Assembly (NCBI RefSeq): GCF_947495725.1 | Contig: NZ_CANLZZ010000005.1 | Span: 186,001-250,000, forward strand | Direction: 5' to 3' | DNA: 64,000 nucleotides | Source: an uncultured Lutibacter sp. | GTDB lineage: Bacteria > Bacteroidota > Bacteroidia > Flavobacteriales > Flavobacteriaceae | In this document: in pieces, positions 8,670-16,519 of the stretch | How the letters are laid out: the number at the start of each line of letters is the position of its first letter | Numbering within the stretch: position 1 is the stretch's first letter | The notes under the pieces: model-generated | The model's database searches: none | The model's input: only the letters and a program-made list of their open reading frames with translations | Told to the model about the DNA's origin: nothing | Translations under genes and position numbers: made by a program

Positions 8670-11111
8670 ATTTATTATATCAATGTTATATTACCAATAC
8701 CACTTCAAAAGTTATTTACTTATAAAATAACTGAAGCTGAGTCTAGTTTTTTAAAACCAGGAATGAGAGTGGCTGTTGAATTTGGTAAATCAAAAATATT
8801 TACAGCATTGGTTTTTAGTATTCATAAAACAGCACCAGTTGGTTATGAAGCAAAAGATATTCATCAAATTTTAGATGAAACTCCAGTTGTAAATAAAATA
8901 CAATTAAAACATTGGGAATGGATTGCTTCTTATTATATGTGTTCTTTAGGAGAAGTGTTTAGAGCAGCATTGCCTTCAGCTTTTTTATTGGAAAGTGAAA
9001 CAGAAATTCAATTAGTTGCTGGTTTTTCTAATGAAAAGGACCTTAATGATGATGAATTTTTAATTTTTGAAGCTTTACAACATCAATCGCAATTGTCTAT
9101 TTTTAAGGTTATTGAAATTTTAGGTAAGAAATCGGTGTTTTCAGTTATAAAAAATTTAATTGAAAAGGGAGTAATAGTTGTAAAAGAACAAATTTACGAG
9201 CAGTATAAACCAAAATTAATAAAATACATTCGTTTAACTGAAAAGTGGAGTTCAAGCGAAAAACTTACCGAATTATTGGAGTTGTTAAGTCGCGCAAAAA
9301 AACAACGTGAACTTATTTTAACATTTTTCCAACTTCAAAGTTTAAAAAAGCCTATAAAAGTTGAGCAATTAAAAACACAAGCTCAATGCTCATCGGCAGT
9401 TATTAAAGCGTTGGTTGATAAAGAAATATTTGAGTTTTATTTTATTCAAAAAGATAGGATCAACTTTGCCGGAAAAAGTTCTGAGATTAAGCAATTAACA
9501 ACATTTCAGGAAGAAGCTTTTTTAAGTATTAAGAAATCTTATGAACAAAAACAGGTTACACTTTTAAAAGGAATTACAAGTAGCGGTAAAACTGAAATTT
9601 ATGCAAAACTTATAAAAGAAAAACTAGAAGAAGGAAAACAGGTTTTGTATTTATTGCCCGAAATTGCATTAACTACTCAGTTAATTGAAAGACTTCAATT
9701 ATATTTTGGAGCATATTTATCAGTGTTTCATTCTAAGTATTCTATGAATGAACGCGTTGAAGTTTGGAGCAATGTAAATGAAAATAAGAAAAAAGCACAG
9801 TTAATATTAGGTGCACGGTCTTCACTATTTTTACCATTTTCTAACATAGGTCTTATTATTGTTGATGAAGAACATGAGCCTTCATTTAAACAATATGATC
9901 CAGCACCAAGATACCACGCAAGAGATGCAGCAATTGTTTTGGCCAATCTTCATGGTTCTAAAGTTTTATTAGGATCTGCAACTCCGGCAGTTGAAACCTA
10001 TTTTAATGCATCACAAGAAAAATATGGATTAGTTGAACTAAACAGAAGATTTGGAGATGTGCTGCTTCCTGAAATTGAATTGGTTGATATTAAAGAAAAA
10101 CATCGAAAAAAAAGAATGCAAGGGCATTTTTCCGATAGATTAATTGAAATGATTAAAGATGCTTTAGATGAGAAAGAACAAGTAATATTATTTCAAAATA
10201 GAAGAGGGTTTGCTCCGGTTGTTGAATGCGAAACTTGTGGTGTAAGTCCTCAATGTCCTCAATGTGATGTTAGTTTAACATTTCATAGTTACCGAAAAGA
10301 ATTACGCTGTCATTATTGCGGTTATAAACAAGCAATGCCTTATAATTGCGGAGCATGTGGAAGTGAAAAATTAAACACAAAAGGTTTTGGTACGGAGCAA
10401 ATTGAATTAGAGTTGCAACAATTATTTCCAGATTCGAATGTTGGAAGAATGGATTTAGATACCACAAGAGGTAAATATGGTTATCAAAAAATAATAGGAC
10501 AGTTTGAAGCACAAGAAATAGATATTTTAGTTGGAACCCAAATGCTTTCAAAAGGGTTGGATTTTGGAAATGTATCACTAGTTGGTATTATGAATGCGGA
10601 TACAATGCTAAATTTCCCAGATTTTAGGGCTCATGAGCGTAGTTATCAATTAATGGTACAAGTTGCAGGTAGAGCAGGTAGAACTAAAAAAAGAGGTAAG
10701 GTAGCTATACAAACATTTAATCCTTACCATCAAATATTGCAACAGGTTTCAACAAATTCTTATGAAGAAATGTTTAAAGAACAATTAGATGAACGTTGGC
10801 AATATCATTACCCTCCATATTATAGAATTATAAAAATTACGTTACGTCATAAAGATTTTAATAGAGTAGAAGAAGGGGCAAATTGGTTAGGGAAATCTTT
10901 TGCATCAATTTTTAAAGAGAATATTCTTGGCCCAACAACACCAGCAATTTCTAAAATTAGGAATTATTATATTCGTCATATTATAATAAAAATTCCAAAA
11001 AAACAGCATTTACCTGCAACTAAAAATGCTATTTTAAAAGTTAAAAACTCATTTCAGTCTGTAAAAGAGTTTCGATCAATAAAATTTAATATTGATGTAG
11101 ACAATTATTAA
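8670..11111 (+). CDS. priA: Primosomal protein N' (replication restart helicase PriA)
   Basis: Restarts stalled replication forks by recognising forked DNA and loading the replicative helicase. Helicase motifs are present: GITSSGKTEIY (Walker A), VDEEHEPSF (DEEH) and LLGSATPAVETY. Four Cys pairs of the zinc-binding insert follow (CETCGVSPQCPQC, CHYCG, CGACGSEKL), then QVAGRAGR. The first in-frame ATG is at 8763, but the frame upstream from 8673 encodes YYINVILPIPLQKLFTYKIT, the conserved 3'-DNA-binding start of flavobacterial PriA. No ATG, GTG or TTG exists in this frame between the stop at 8619 and that block. An ATT at 8670 is the best-placed start and gives 813 aa, the usual length. Confidence 0.9.
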   Translation: MYYINVILPIPLQKLFTYKITEAESSFLKPGMRVAVEFGKSKIFTALVFSIHKTAPVGYEAKDIHQILDETPVVNKIQLKHWEWIASYYMCSLGEVFRAALPSAFLLESETEIQLVAGFSNEKDLNDDEFLIFEALQHQSQLSIFKVIEILGKKSVFSVIKNLIEKGVIVVKEQIYEQYKPKLIKYIRLTEKWSSSEKLTELLELLSRAKKQRELILTFFQLQSLKKPIKVEQLKTQAQCSSAVIKALVDKEIFEFYFIQKDRINFAGKSSEIKQLTTFQEEAFLSIKKSYEQKQVTLLKGITSSGKTEIYAKLIKEKLEEGKQVLYLLPEIALTTQLIERLQLYFGAYLSVFHSKYSMNERVEVWSNVNENKKKAQLILGARSSLFLPFSNIGLIIVDEEHEPSFKQYDPAPRYHARDAAIVLANLHGSKVLLGSATPAVETYFNASQEKYGLVELNRRFGDVLLPEIELVDIKEKHRKKRMQGHFSDRLIEMIKDALDEKEQVILFQNRRGFAPVVECETCGVSPQCPQCDVSLTFHSYRKELRCHYCGYKQAMPYNCGACGSEKLNTKGFGTEQIELELQQLFPDSNVGRMDLDTTRGKYGYQKIIGQFEAQEIDILVGTQMLSKGLDFGNVSLVGIMNADTMLNFPDFRAHERSYQLMVQVAGRAGRTKKRGKVAIQTFNPYHQILQQVSTNSYEEMFKEQLDERWQYHYPPYYRIIKITLRHKDFNRVEEGANWLGKSFASIFKENILGPTTPAISKIRNYYIRHIIIKIPKKQHLPATKNAILKVKNSFQSVKEFRSIKFNIDVDNY

Positions 11112-11196
11112 AATTGTTGAAAGAGAGAAATTTATGCAGGTTAAAGCTTCAATAGTTTTATGTTTTGTAGTTGAAAATATTAAACATAAATAAATA

Positions 11197-11226
11197 TTGC
11201 TTCTTCATTAAATATTTGTACATTTG
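11197..11226 (+). promoter_or_regulatory. Promoter of the rpsF operon (-33 TTG, -7 TACATTTG)
   Basis: TTG at 11197-11199 is separated by 19 nt from TACATTTG at 11219-11226. This matches the Bacteroidota housekeeping promoter pattern TTG-N17-23-TAnnTTTG. It leaves a leader of about 30 nt before rpsF. Confidence 0.75.
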
Positions 11227-11258
11227 CAGCCTTAAAAATAATTTTAAAATAATAATTT

Positions 11259-11600
11259 ATGAATCATTACGAAACTGTTTTCATTTTGAATCCCGTTTTA
11301 TCTGATACTCAGATAAAGGAAACAGTAAAGAAGTTCGAAGACTATCTTGTTTCCAAAGGTGCCGAAATGATCTCAAAAGAAGATTGGGGGCTAAAAAAAT
11401 TAGCTTACACAATTCAAAACAAAAAAAGTGGATTTTATCACTTATTTGAGTACAAAGTAGATGGACAAACAATTGCTCCTTTTGAACTTGAATTTAGAAG
11501 AGATGATAGCATTATGCGCTATTTAACTGTTGCTTTAGATAAGCACGCTGTAGCTTGGGCTGAAAAGAGAAGATTAAGAAATAACGCATCTAAAAAATAA
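11259..11600 (+). CDS. rpsF: 30S ribosomal protein S6
   Basis: Small-subunit protein that pairs with S18 on the platform of the 30S subunit. The 113-aa protein opens with [18 protein letters not shown] and has the S6 core motif [20 protein letters not shown]; its C-terminal basic tail fits the family. First gene of rpsF-rpsR-rplI with 5-nt and 14-nt gaps to the following genes. Confidence 0.97.
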   Translation: MNHYETVFILNPVLSDTQIKETVKKFEDYLVSKGAEMISKEDWGLKKLAYTIQNKKSGFYHLFEYKVDGQTIAPFELEFRRDDSIMRYLTVALDKHAVAWAEKRRLRNNASKK

Positions 11601-11605
11601 GAGTT

Positions 11606-11899
11606 ATGTCTATAGAACAACAAGCAAAAGGAGGAAAACAAGGTGATGTTCGTTACCTAACTCCATTAGATATTGACACTAAACAGGTAAAAAAATACTG
11701 TCGTTTTAAAAAGAACGGTATCAAATATATTGATTATAAAGATGCTGATTTCTTATTATATTTAGTAAATGAGCAAGGTAAAATTTTACCTCGTCGTTTA
11801 ACTGGTACATCATTAAAATATCAACGTAAAGTTTCTGTTGCAATTAAAAGAGCACGTCACTTAGCTTTAATGCCTTACGTTGGCGATATGTTAAAATAA
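11606..11899 (+). CDS. rpsR: 30S ribosomal protein S18
   Basis: Binds 16S rRNA together with S6. The 97-aa protein contains the conserved [37 protein letters not shown] and [13 protein letters not shown] segments. The N-terminal extension of about 20 residues ([20 protein letters not shown]) is typical for Bacteroidota. No zinc-ribbon Cys pattern is present. Second gene of the operon. Confidence 0.97.
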   Translation: MSIEQQAKGGKQGDVRYLTPLDIDTKQVKKYCRFKKNGIKYIDYKDADFLLYLVNEQGKILPRRLTGTSLKYQRKVSVAIKRARHLALMPYVGDMLK

Positions 11900-11913
11900 A
11901 ACTGAAAGGAATC

Positions 11914-12363
11914 ATGGAAATTATATTAAAACAAGACGTTGAAAACTTAGGTTTTATTGATGATGTTGTAACTGTAAAAAATGGTTATGGACGTAATTAT
12001 TTAATTCCTCAAGGATATGCAATTTTAGCTACAAGTTCAGCTAAAAAAGTATTAGCCGAAACTTTAAAGCAACGTGCATTTAAAGAAGAGAAATTAATTA
12101 AAGACGCTACTAAAGTTGCTGATGCAATCAAAGAATTAGAAATCAAAATTACTGCTAAAACAGGAGATGGTACTAAATTATTTGGATCAGTAAGTAATGG
12201 TGATGTTGCTGAAGCATTTGCAAAAGCAGGTCAAGAAATTGATAAAAAATTCATTAAAGTTGAAGGTGGAAACATCAAAAGACTTGGAAAATACAATACT
12301 ACTGTAAGATTACACAGAGCTGTTATTGTAGAATTACCTATTGAAGTTATAGCAGAAGCTTAA
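11914..12363 (+). CDS. rplI: 50S ribosomal protein L9
   Basis: Large-subunit protein with two rRNA-binding domains joined by a long helix. The 149-aa protein shows MEIILKQDVENLGFIDDVVTVKNGYGRNYLIP at its start (given here only as the family's recognisable 'VKNGYGRNYLIP' motif, residues 21-32) and the C-terminal TGDGTKLFGSVSNGDVAEA motif. Last gene of the operon; a strong terminator follows at 12397-12425. Confidence 0.97.
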   Translation: MEIILKQDVENLGFIDDVVTVKNGYGRNYLIPQGYAILATSSAKKVLAETLKQRAFKEEKLIKDATKVADAIKELEIKITAKTGDGTKLFGSVSNGDVAEAFAKAGQEIDKKFIKVEGGNIKRLGKYNTTVRLHRAVIVELPIEVIAEA

Positions 12364-12396
12364 TAATTGCAATAGTAATTAGAAAATAATATATTT

Positions 12397-12425
12397 AAAC
12401 CGCCCAATTAGGGCGGTTTTTTTTT
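12397..12425 (+). terminator. Intrinsic terminator of the rpsF-rpsR-rplI operon
   Basis: AAACCGCCC / GGGCGGTTT stem (12397-12405 with 12411-12419), 5-nt loop, then a run of T. The GC-rich stem stands out in this AT-rich DNA. Confidence 0.93.
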
Positions 12426-12433
12426 GATTAATT

Positions 12434-12904
12434 ATGAAATACAGACAACTAACAAAAGAACAATTTTCAGAACTGCATAAAGAGTTTGCTGAATTTTTAG
12501 CAACCCAACAAATTGATGCTAAAGAATGGGAAACCATTAAAACAGACAAACCTTCAATGGCAGAGGAGGAACTAAATATTTTTAGCGATATGGTTTGGGA
12601 AGATGTTTTAACTAAAACCGAATATTTAGAACATATTTCGGAAAATCATTTAAATTTATTTAAATGTACCTCTAAAGAAATTGTGCGTATTTATATTAAA
12701 TGCAACAACATTTCAAGAAGTTTTTTAAAGGATGCCGATTTTAGTTGGTTTTTAAAAAATCCGACTGATGATAGCTTTGACTTTTATAAGGCTTCAAAAA
12801 AATATTCTGAAGAGCGTAATACAGATATTTTTAAATTAATAGAAATGGGAAGTGTAATTTCTAAAGGTGAATTATTTAATGCAATGAGCCAATTAATTCG
12901 TTAA
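12434..12904 (+). CDS. DUF6495 family protein
   Basis: Conserved flavobacterial protein of 156 aa with no assigned function. It starts MKYRQLTKEQFSELHKEFAE and is rich in acidic and aromatic residues, with no signal peptide or membrane segment, so it is probably cytoplasmic. Its location directly after the ribosomal operon is, as I recall, common in this family. Its last 29 nt overlap the end of the convergent sirtuin gene. The DUF number is from memory and was not searched. Confidence 0.7.
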   Translation: MKYRQLTKEQFSELHKEFAEFLATQQIDAKEWETIKTDKPSMAEEELNIFSDMVWEDVLTKTEYLEHISENHLNLFKCTSKEIVRIYIKCNNISRSFLKDADFSWFLKNPTDDSFDFYKASKKYSEERNTDIFKLIEMGSVISKGELFNAMSQLIR

Positions 12905-13568
12905 CAACTTTTTCAACTCCAATAGTTGCTGCTTTATTTATAATTGTTAAATTTTTGTAATAGTTTTTTTGAATATTAGGCTTAGGGTCTATAAAGTAAA
13001 TGGGAACAATTGGCTTTATATAATTTATAAGATTGGCTGCAGGGTAAACTTGCATAGATGTGCCAATAATTAATAAAATATCCGCATGTGAGGTAATTTC
13101 TATAGCCTTATCTAACATTGGTACTTCTTCTCCAAACCAAACAATATGCGGTCTTAGCTGTGAGTTTTTACTACATAGATCTCCAATATTTAAATCCTTT
13201 TTCCATGGATAAACTAAATTAGAATCGCGGGTGCTTCTTACTTTAAGTAATTCTCCATGTAAATGAGTAATGTTTGTATTTCCAGCACGTTCATGTAAAT
13301 CATCAACATTTTGAGTTATTATGGAAACATTGAAATACTTTTCAAGATCAAAAAGTGCTAAATGAGCTTTATTTGGTTTTACATTTAAAAGTTGAGATCT
13401 TCTTTTGTTATAGAAATCTAAAACAAGTTTTTGATTTTTAACCCATCCAAGTGGTGAAGCTACTTCCATAACATCATGGCCTTCCCATAAACCATCTGCA
13501 TCTCTAAAAGTACTAATGCCACTTTCGGCACTAATTCCCGCTCCTGTAAGTACAACTATTCTTTTCAT
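12876..13568 (-). CDS. cobB: NAD-dependent protein deacylase (sirtuin, CobB-like)
   Basis: Removes acyl groups from lysines using NAD+. The 230-aa protein carries the NAD-binding GAGISAESGISTFRDADGLW (residues 9-28), the catalytic TQNVDDLHERAG and HLHGE (His), and the FYNKRRSQ motif, whose Tyr and Arg mark class III deacylases preferring succinyl- or malonyl-lysine. Only one Cys remains in the zinc-ribbon region (GDLCSKNSQLRPHIVWFGE), so structural zinc is probably not bound. Convergent with and overlapping DUF6495 by 29 nt. Confidence 0.92.
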   Translation of the reverse strand: MKRIVVLTGAGISAESGISTFRDADGLWEGHDVMEVASPLGWVKNQKLVLDFYNKRRSQLLNVKPNKAHLALFDLEKYFNVSIITQNVDDLHERAGNTNITHLHGELLKVRSTRDSNLVYPWKKDLNIGDLCSKNSQLRPHIVWFGEEVPMLDKAIEITSHADILLIIGTSMQVYPAANLINYIKPIVPIYFIDPKPNIQKNYYKNLTIINKAATIGVEKVVNELIGSLH

Positions 13569-13585
13569 AATATAAAAGTAAAATT

Positions 13586-13593
13586 TATCTTTG
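13586..13593 (+). promoter_or_regulatory. -7 box TATCTTTG before trmH
   Basis: Fits TAnnTTTG and lies 18 nt before the ATG at 13612; the -33 element is not clear. Confidence 0.45.
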
Positions 13594-13611
13594 AAAAAAA
13601 GACAATTTTAA

Positions 13612-14295
13612 ATGGTAGATGAAAAGTATATTCAATATTTGGAACAATTTGTAACTGAAAAAAGAAGAAATTTATTTAATACGGTATTAAACGAACGAAC
13701 AAGACATTTTACTGTTGCTATAGAAGATATTTTCCAACCTCACAATGCGAGTGCAGTTGTACGAACTTGTGATATTTTCGGAGTTCAGGATATGCATGTA
13801 ATTGAAAGTAAGTATAAGTTTTATGCTTCACGATTAGTTGCTAAAGGAGCCCAAAAATGGATTGACTTTTCTATGTACAATAAAAAAAATACAAATAATA
13901 CATTAGATTGTATTGCTGCTTTAAAAGAAAAGGGGTATAAAATAATTGCAACTACACCTCATAACGAATCGTGTTTGTTACAAGATTTCGATATTACACA
14001 GAAATCGGCTTTCTTTTTTGGTGTGGAGAAAGAAGGACTTTCTAAAGATGTAATGGACAATGCAGATGGTTATTTAAAAATACCAATGGTTGGTTTTACT
14101 GAAAGTTTAAATATTTCGGTTGCAGCAGCAATTATACTTCAAGATTTAAATCAAAAATTAAAACAATCTAATATTGATTGGCGATTGACGGAATTAGAAA
14201 AAAGAGAAAAATATTTAGATTGGATGGAAAAATCGATAAAAAGTATAAAAAAAATAAAAGAAAATTATTTTGAGCAGAAAATTAGAAATACTTAA
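13612..14295 (+). CDS. trmH: tRNA (guanosine-2'-O-)-methyltransferase, SpoU/TrmH family
   Basis: SPOUT-fold enzyme predicted to methylate the 2'-O of G18 in tRNA. The three SpoU motifs are in order: NASAVVRTCDIFGV (about residues 45-58), FFGVEKEGLSKDVM (about 138-151) and IPMVGFTESLNISVAAAI (about 160-177). The knot-forming C-terminus is followed by a basic helical tail, as in TrmH. Length of 227 aa is normal. Monocistronic, ended by the hairpin at 14321-14357. Confidence 0.88.
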   Translation: MVDEKYIQYLEQFVTEKRRNLFNTVLNERTRHFTVAIEDIFQPHNASAVVRTCDIFGVQDMHVIESKYKFYASRLVAKGAQKWIDFSMYNKKNTNNTLDCIAALKEKGYKIIATTPHNESCLLQDFDITQKSAFFFGVEKEGLSKDVMDNADGYLKIPMVGFTESLNISVAAAIILQDLNQKLKQSNIDWRLTELEKREKYLDWMEKSIKSIKKIKENYFEQKIRNT

Positions 14296-14320
14296 CGGCA
14301 ATTTTTTATAAAGTAGTAAG

Positions 14321-14357
14321 ATTAAGTGGTTAACTAGAAGTATATTAACCACTTAAT
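14321..14357. terminator. Hairpin between convergent trmH and the DUF5074 lipoprotein gene
   Basis: Perfect 13-bp inverted repeat (14321-14333 with 14345-14357; ATTAAGTGGTTAA) and an 11-nt loop, followed by T-rich sequence. AT-rich but well placed for bidirectional termination. Confidence 0.65.
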
Positions 14358-14390
14358 TTTACAGTTTAAATTGTTTTTTAAACAGAATTA

Positions 14391-15692
14391 TTAATATAAT
14401 TCTTTATAATTAAAGATAAAATCAGTTGGAGCTGTTCCAACATTTTCAAGTTTTATTATTTCTTCACCTTGTTCATTTAATACTAGCATTATACTATTAC
14501 TCATATCAAAAAAGTCTTTTACTCCTGCTATATAAACTGCTCCCGTTTTAGGATGAACTTTAAGTGCTGTTGTAAAAAGAATACTATTGTTAATTGGTGT
14601 TAAAAACAATTCTTGAGTTTTACTTTCACTATCAAATCGATGAATATTTCCTGTAGATGTTTCTTGCCAATAAAAATATTTTGAACTAGCAGATGTTAAC
14701 ATTCCATTTCGGTATAATTTAATAGAACTACCTAATTTTACGGTTTCGGCAATAGATAAATCATCGTTTAATCGTACAAATGTAGCTTCTTCATTTCTAC
14801 CTTCAGTACCAATCCAAATATTGTTATTAGAATCCTTTACAATTCCAGAAACATTATCGGAAAATGTAAGTATTTCATTAACAGATTCCGTAGTTGTATC
14901 TAATTCTTTAATAGAATTACCATCGGCAATAAGTAATCTATTTTCAATAGCTAACACAGAAGATTGTATAGCTGGGATATCAGACATTCCATCAATTTTA
15001 TTATTAATTGAAGCTTCTGTATAATTTAAATTATAAAGCGATCGGGTTCTGCGGTACGAACTTACAATATAACTTTTGTTATTATTTGCAATAGTTAAAA
15101 ATGCAGGGTTTACAGCCTCTGAAGTTTTTATGGTTTGTTCCAGTTGTAAAGATTCTGAATTTAATATGCTAACAAAATCAGAACCACTTTGCGAAACTAA
15201 AAATAGTTTACCATTAAATATTTGTCCACTTATTAGGTCAGCTCCTAATGTTTTATTGGAATTTTCGAGCTGATAAACTTCTGGAGTAAATTCCAAATTT
15301 TTTAAGAAGCCAATTGTTCCATTATCGTTAGGTGAAGAAGAGCAAACAATAAAAACACCTTCGGCATATTTTCCAAAAACACGCATGTTATAAATTACGG
15401 TTTCTTTACCGGCAGCGTTTTCAACCACCAATTTTAATTCATTTTCACCAATTCTATTAGATAAAAAAGTGTAGGTTGGTTTGGTAGAAACTAGTTCATT
15501 GTTTAAAAACCAGTTGATAGTGGTTTCAGTTAAATTTTCAATTTCAGGAGTTAATAGTATTGATTCTTCAAGATCTAATTGATAGTTTTTTTTATCAACT
15601 AAAATTTTTGGTGCAAATAGTGTATCATCATCAGAACAAGATTCAAATACAAGTGTAAACAGCATTATGCCGAAAATTAATTTAAGTTTCAT
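14391..15692 (-). CDS. DUF5074 (BtuG-like) surface lipoprotein under cobalamin riboswitch control
   Basis: A 433-aa lipoprotein: signal peptide MKLKLIFGIMLFTLVFESC, with acylated Cys19 followed by SDDD, an acidic patch resembling Bacteroidota signals for export to the cell surface. An Ig/PKD-like stretch (about residues 30-110) precedes a repeated beta-rich region with blade-like segments (SGSDFVSILNSESL, GTAPTDFIFNY at the C-terminus) consistent with a beta-propeller. DUF5074 proteins include the cobalamin-binding BtuG proteins of Bacteroides. The upstream cobalamin riboswitch (15809-15978) makes a vitamin B12 capture role likely. Unusually, no btuB, btuF or btuCD lies next to it. The binding function is inferred, not proven. 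Confidence 0.8.
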   Translation of the reverse strand: MKLKLIFGIMLFTLVFESCSDDDTLFAPKILVDKKNYQLDLEESILLTPEIENLTETTINWFLNNELVSTKPTYTFLSNRIGENELKLVVENAAGKETVIYNMRVFGKYAEGVFIVCSSSPNDNGTIGFLKNLEFTPEVYQLENSNKTLGADLISGQIFNGKLFLVSQSGSDFVSILNSESLQLEQTIKTSEAVNPAFLTIANNNKSYIVSSYRRTRSLYNLNYTEASINNKIDGMSDIPAIQSSVLAIENRLLIADGNSIKELDTTTESVNEILTFSDNVSGIVKDSNNNIWIGTEGRNEEATFVRLNDDLSIAETVKLGSSIKLYRNGMLTSASSKYFYWQETSTGNIHRFDSESKTQELFLTPINNSILFTTALKVHPKTGAVYIAGVKDFFDMSNSIMLVLNEQGEEIIKLENVGTAPTDFIFNYKELY

Positions 15693-15808
15693 TTTATTTA
15701 TTTAATTTATGTGATTACAACAAATCAAACCTTAGGTAATAAATATGGTAGCATATAAAAAACGTACCATAAGCTTTTATCCCCGAAAGCTTTGATATTT
15801 AATATGTA

Positions 15809-15978
15809 ATTAGGCAGGTTTCCTGACTCATTTCAGCTTTATTTACCTTCCCATTTTTTTAAAAAACAGTGGTTGTGGTAAAGCCATCTCGGTGAATTAA
15901 CACCAGTGAAATTTACAGTAGCGGGAACTGTTCAGAGTTTTCATCTGATTCCCTTTTAAACTTATAAAGTCACCTAAA
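15809..15978 (-). ncRNA. Cobalamin riboswitch
   Basis: The minus-strand leader holds the diagnostic B12-box GTCAGGAAACCTGCC (about 15813-15828), the upstream 'AAAAGGGAA' and 'CAGTTCCCGCTACTGTAA' elements (about 15915-15960), and a closing P1 helix pairing TTAGG near 15976 with CCTAA near 15812. About 115 nt separate it from the lipoprotein ATG, room for an expression platform: a TATGGTA/TACCATA hairpin lies at 15744-15771. Known members of this class turn expression off when cobalamin is bound. Confidence 0.93.
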
Positions 15979-15985
15979 AACGTGG

Positions 15986-15993
15986 CAAATTTA
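15986..15993 (-). promoter_or_regulatory. -7 box TAAATTTG just upstream of the cobalamin riboswitch
   Basis: Minus strand TAAATTTG fits TAnnTTTG. It would start transcription a few bases before the riboswitch P1 helix, which is where an aptamer leader should begin. Confidence 0.5.
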
Positions 15994-16143
15994 AGTGTTT
16001 TTTTCTGTGATTTTCATTTTATCAAAGAATAAAAAATAAAAAAATAAAGTGTATCTAACAATCAATTAGTTACAAGAAAAAGTGTAATAAAGTACTGGTA
16101 AAAGTATTTTTAAAGTTGGTAAAATTGCTGTTAATTAGAAATA
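15994..16143. other. Intergenic stretch without visible gene
   Basis: Very AT-rich. It holds no open frame, hairpin or repeat that I can support beyond the promoter of the riboswitch transcript. Together with the riboswitch it makes up the 450-nt gap between the DUF5074 and DUF4258 genes. Confidence 0.6.
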
Positions 16144-16518
16144 TTATTGAATCCTTATATTTTCAATTATTGCTGTTGAATCGCAATTAATAACTGTTAA
16201 TTCAATATGTTTTAATTCTTGTTTTCCTTTAATATTGTATTGATACAAACAGCTATCTAATTTAATTTTATTCATTAAATCTACATTTCCTTTTTTAAGA
16301 ATTTGTGAAATAACAGCTGTATCAATTTTTGAAGACGAGTTTAGAATAATTAAAGCATTTTCTGAATAAACTCGCTCTTTGTTTCTTAAGTTTTTTAAAA
16401 CTCTAGAATTTGGACCATAATCAAATGAAGTATTTTTTTTTCCAAAAATGAAAACTACAATAATAATACCTATTGTTAAGCCTCCTAAAAAAAAAGGCAA
16501 TCGTTGTTTAAATGTCAT
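16144..16518 (-). CDS. DUF4258-like small membrane-anchored protein
   Basis: A 124-aa protein with an N-terminal membrane anchor (LPFFLGGLTIGIIIVVFIFG, residues 7-26) and an extracytoplasmic domain. The pattern YGPNSRVLKNLRNKERVYSE followed by IDTAVISQILKKGNVDL recalls DUF4258 proteins that sit beside alanine dehydrogenase in flavobacteria; this is from memory. Its ATG lies 4 nt after a -7 box (16523-16530) that overlaps the ald stop codon, so it may be transcribed separately or together with ald. Function unknown. Confidence 0.65.
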   Translation of the reverse strand: MTFKQRLPFFLGGLTIGIIIVVFIFGKKNTSFDYGPNSRVLKNLRNKERVYSENALIILNSSSKIDTAVISQILKKGNVDLMNKIKLDSCLYQYNIKGKQELKHIELTVINCDSTAIIENIRIQ

Positions 16519-16519
16519 G

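Noticed and set aside
8763-8765. ATG at 8763 as the priA start
   Set aside because: It would remove about 31 residues of the conserved DNA-binding N-terminus that are present in frame upstream.
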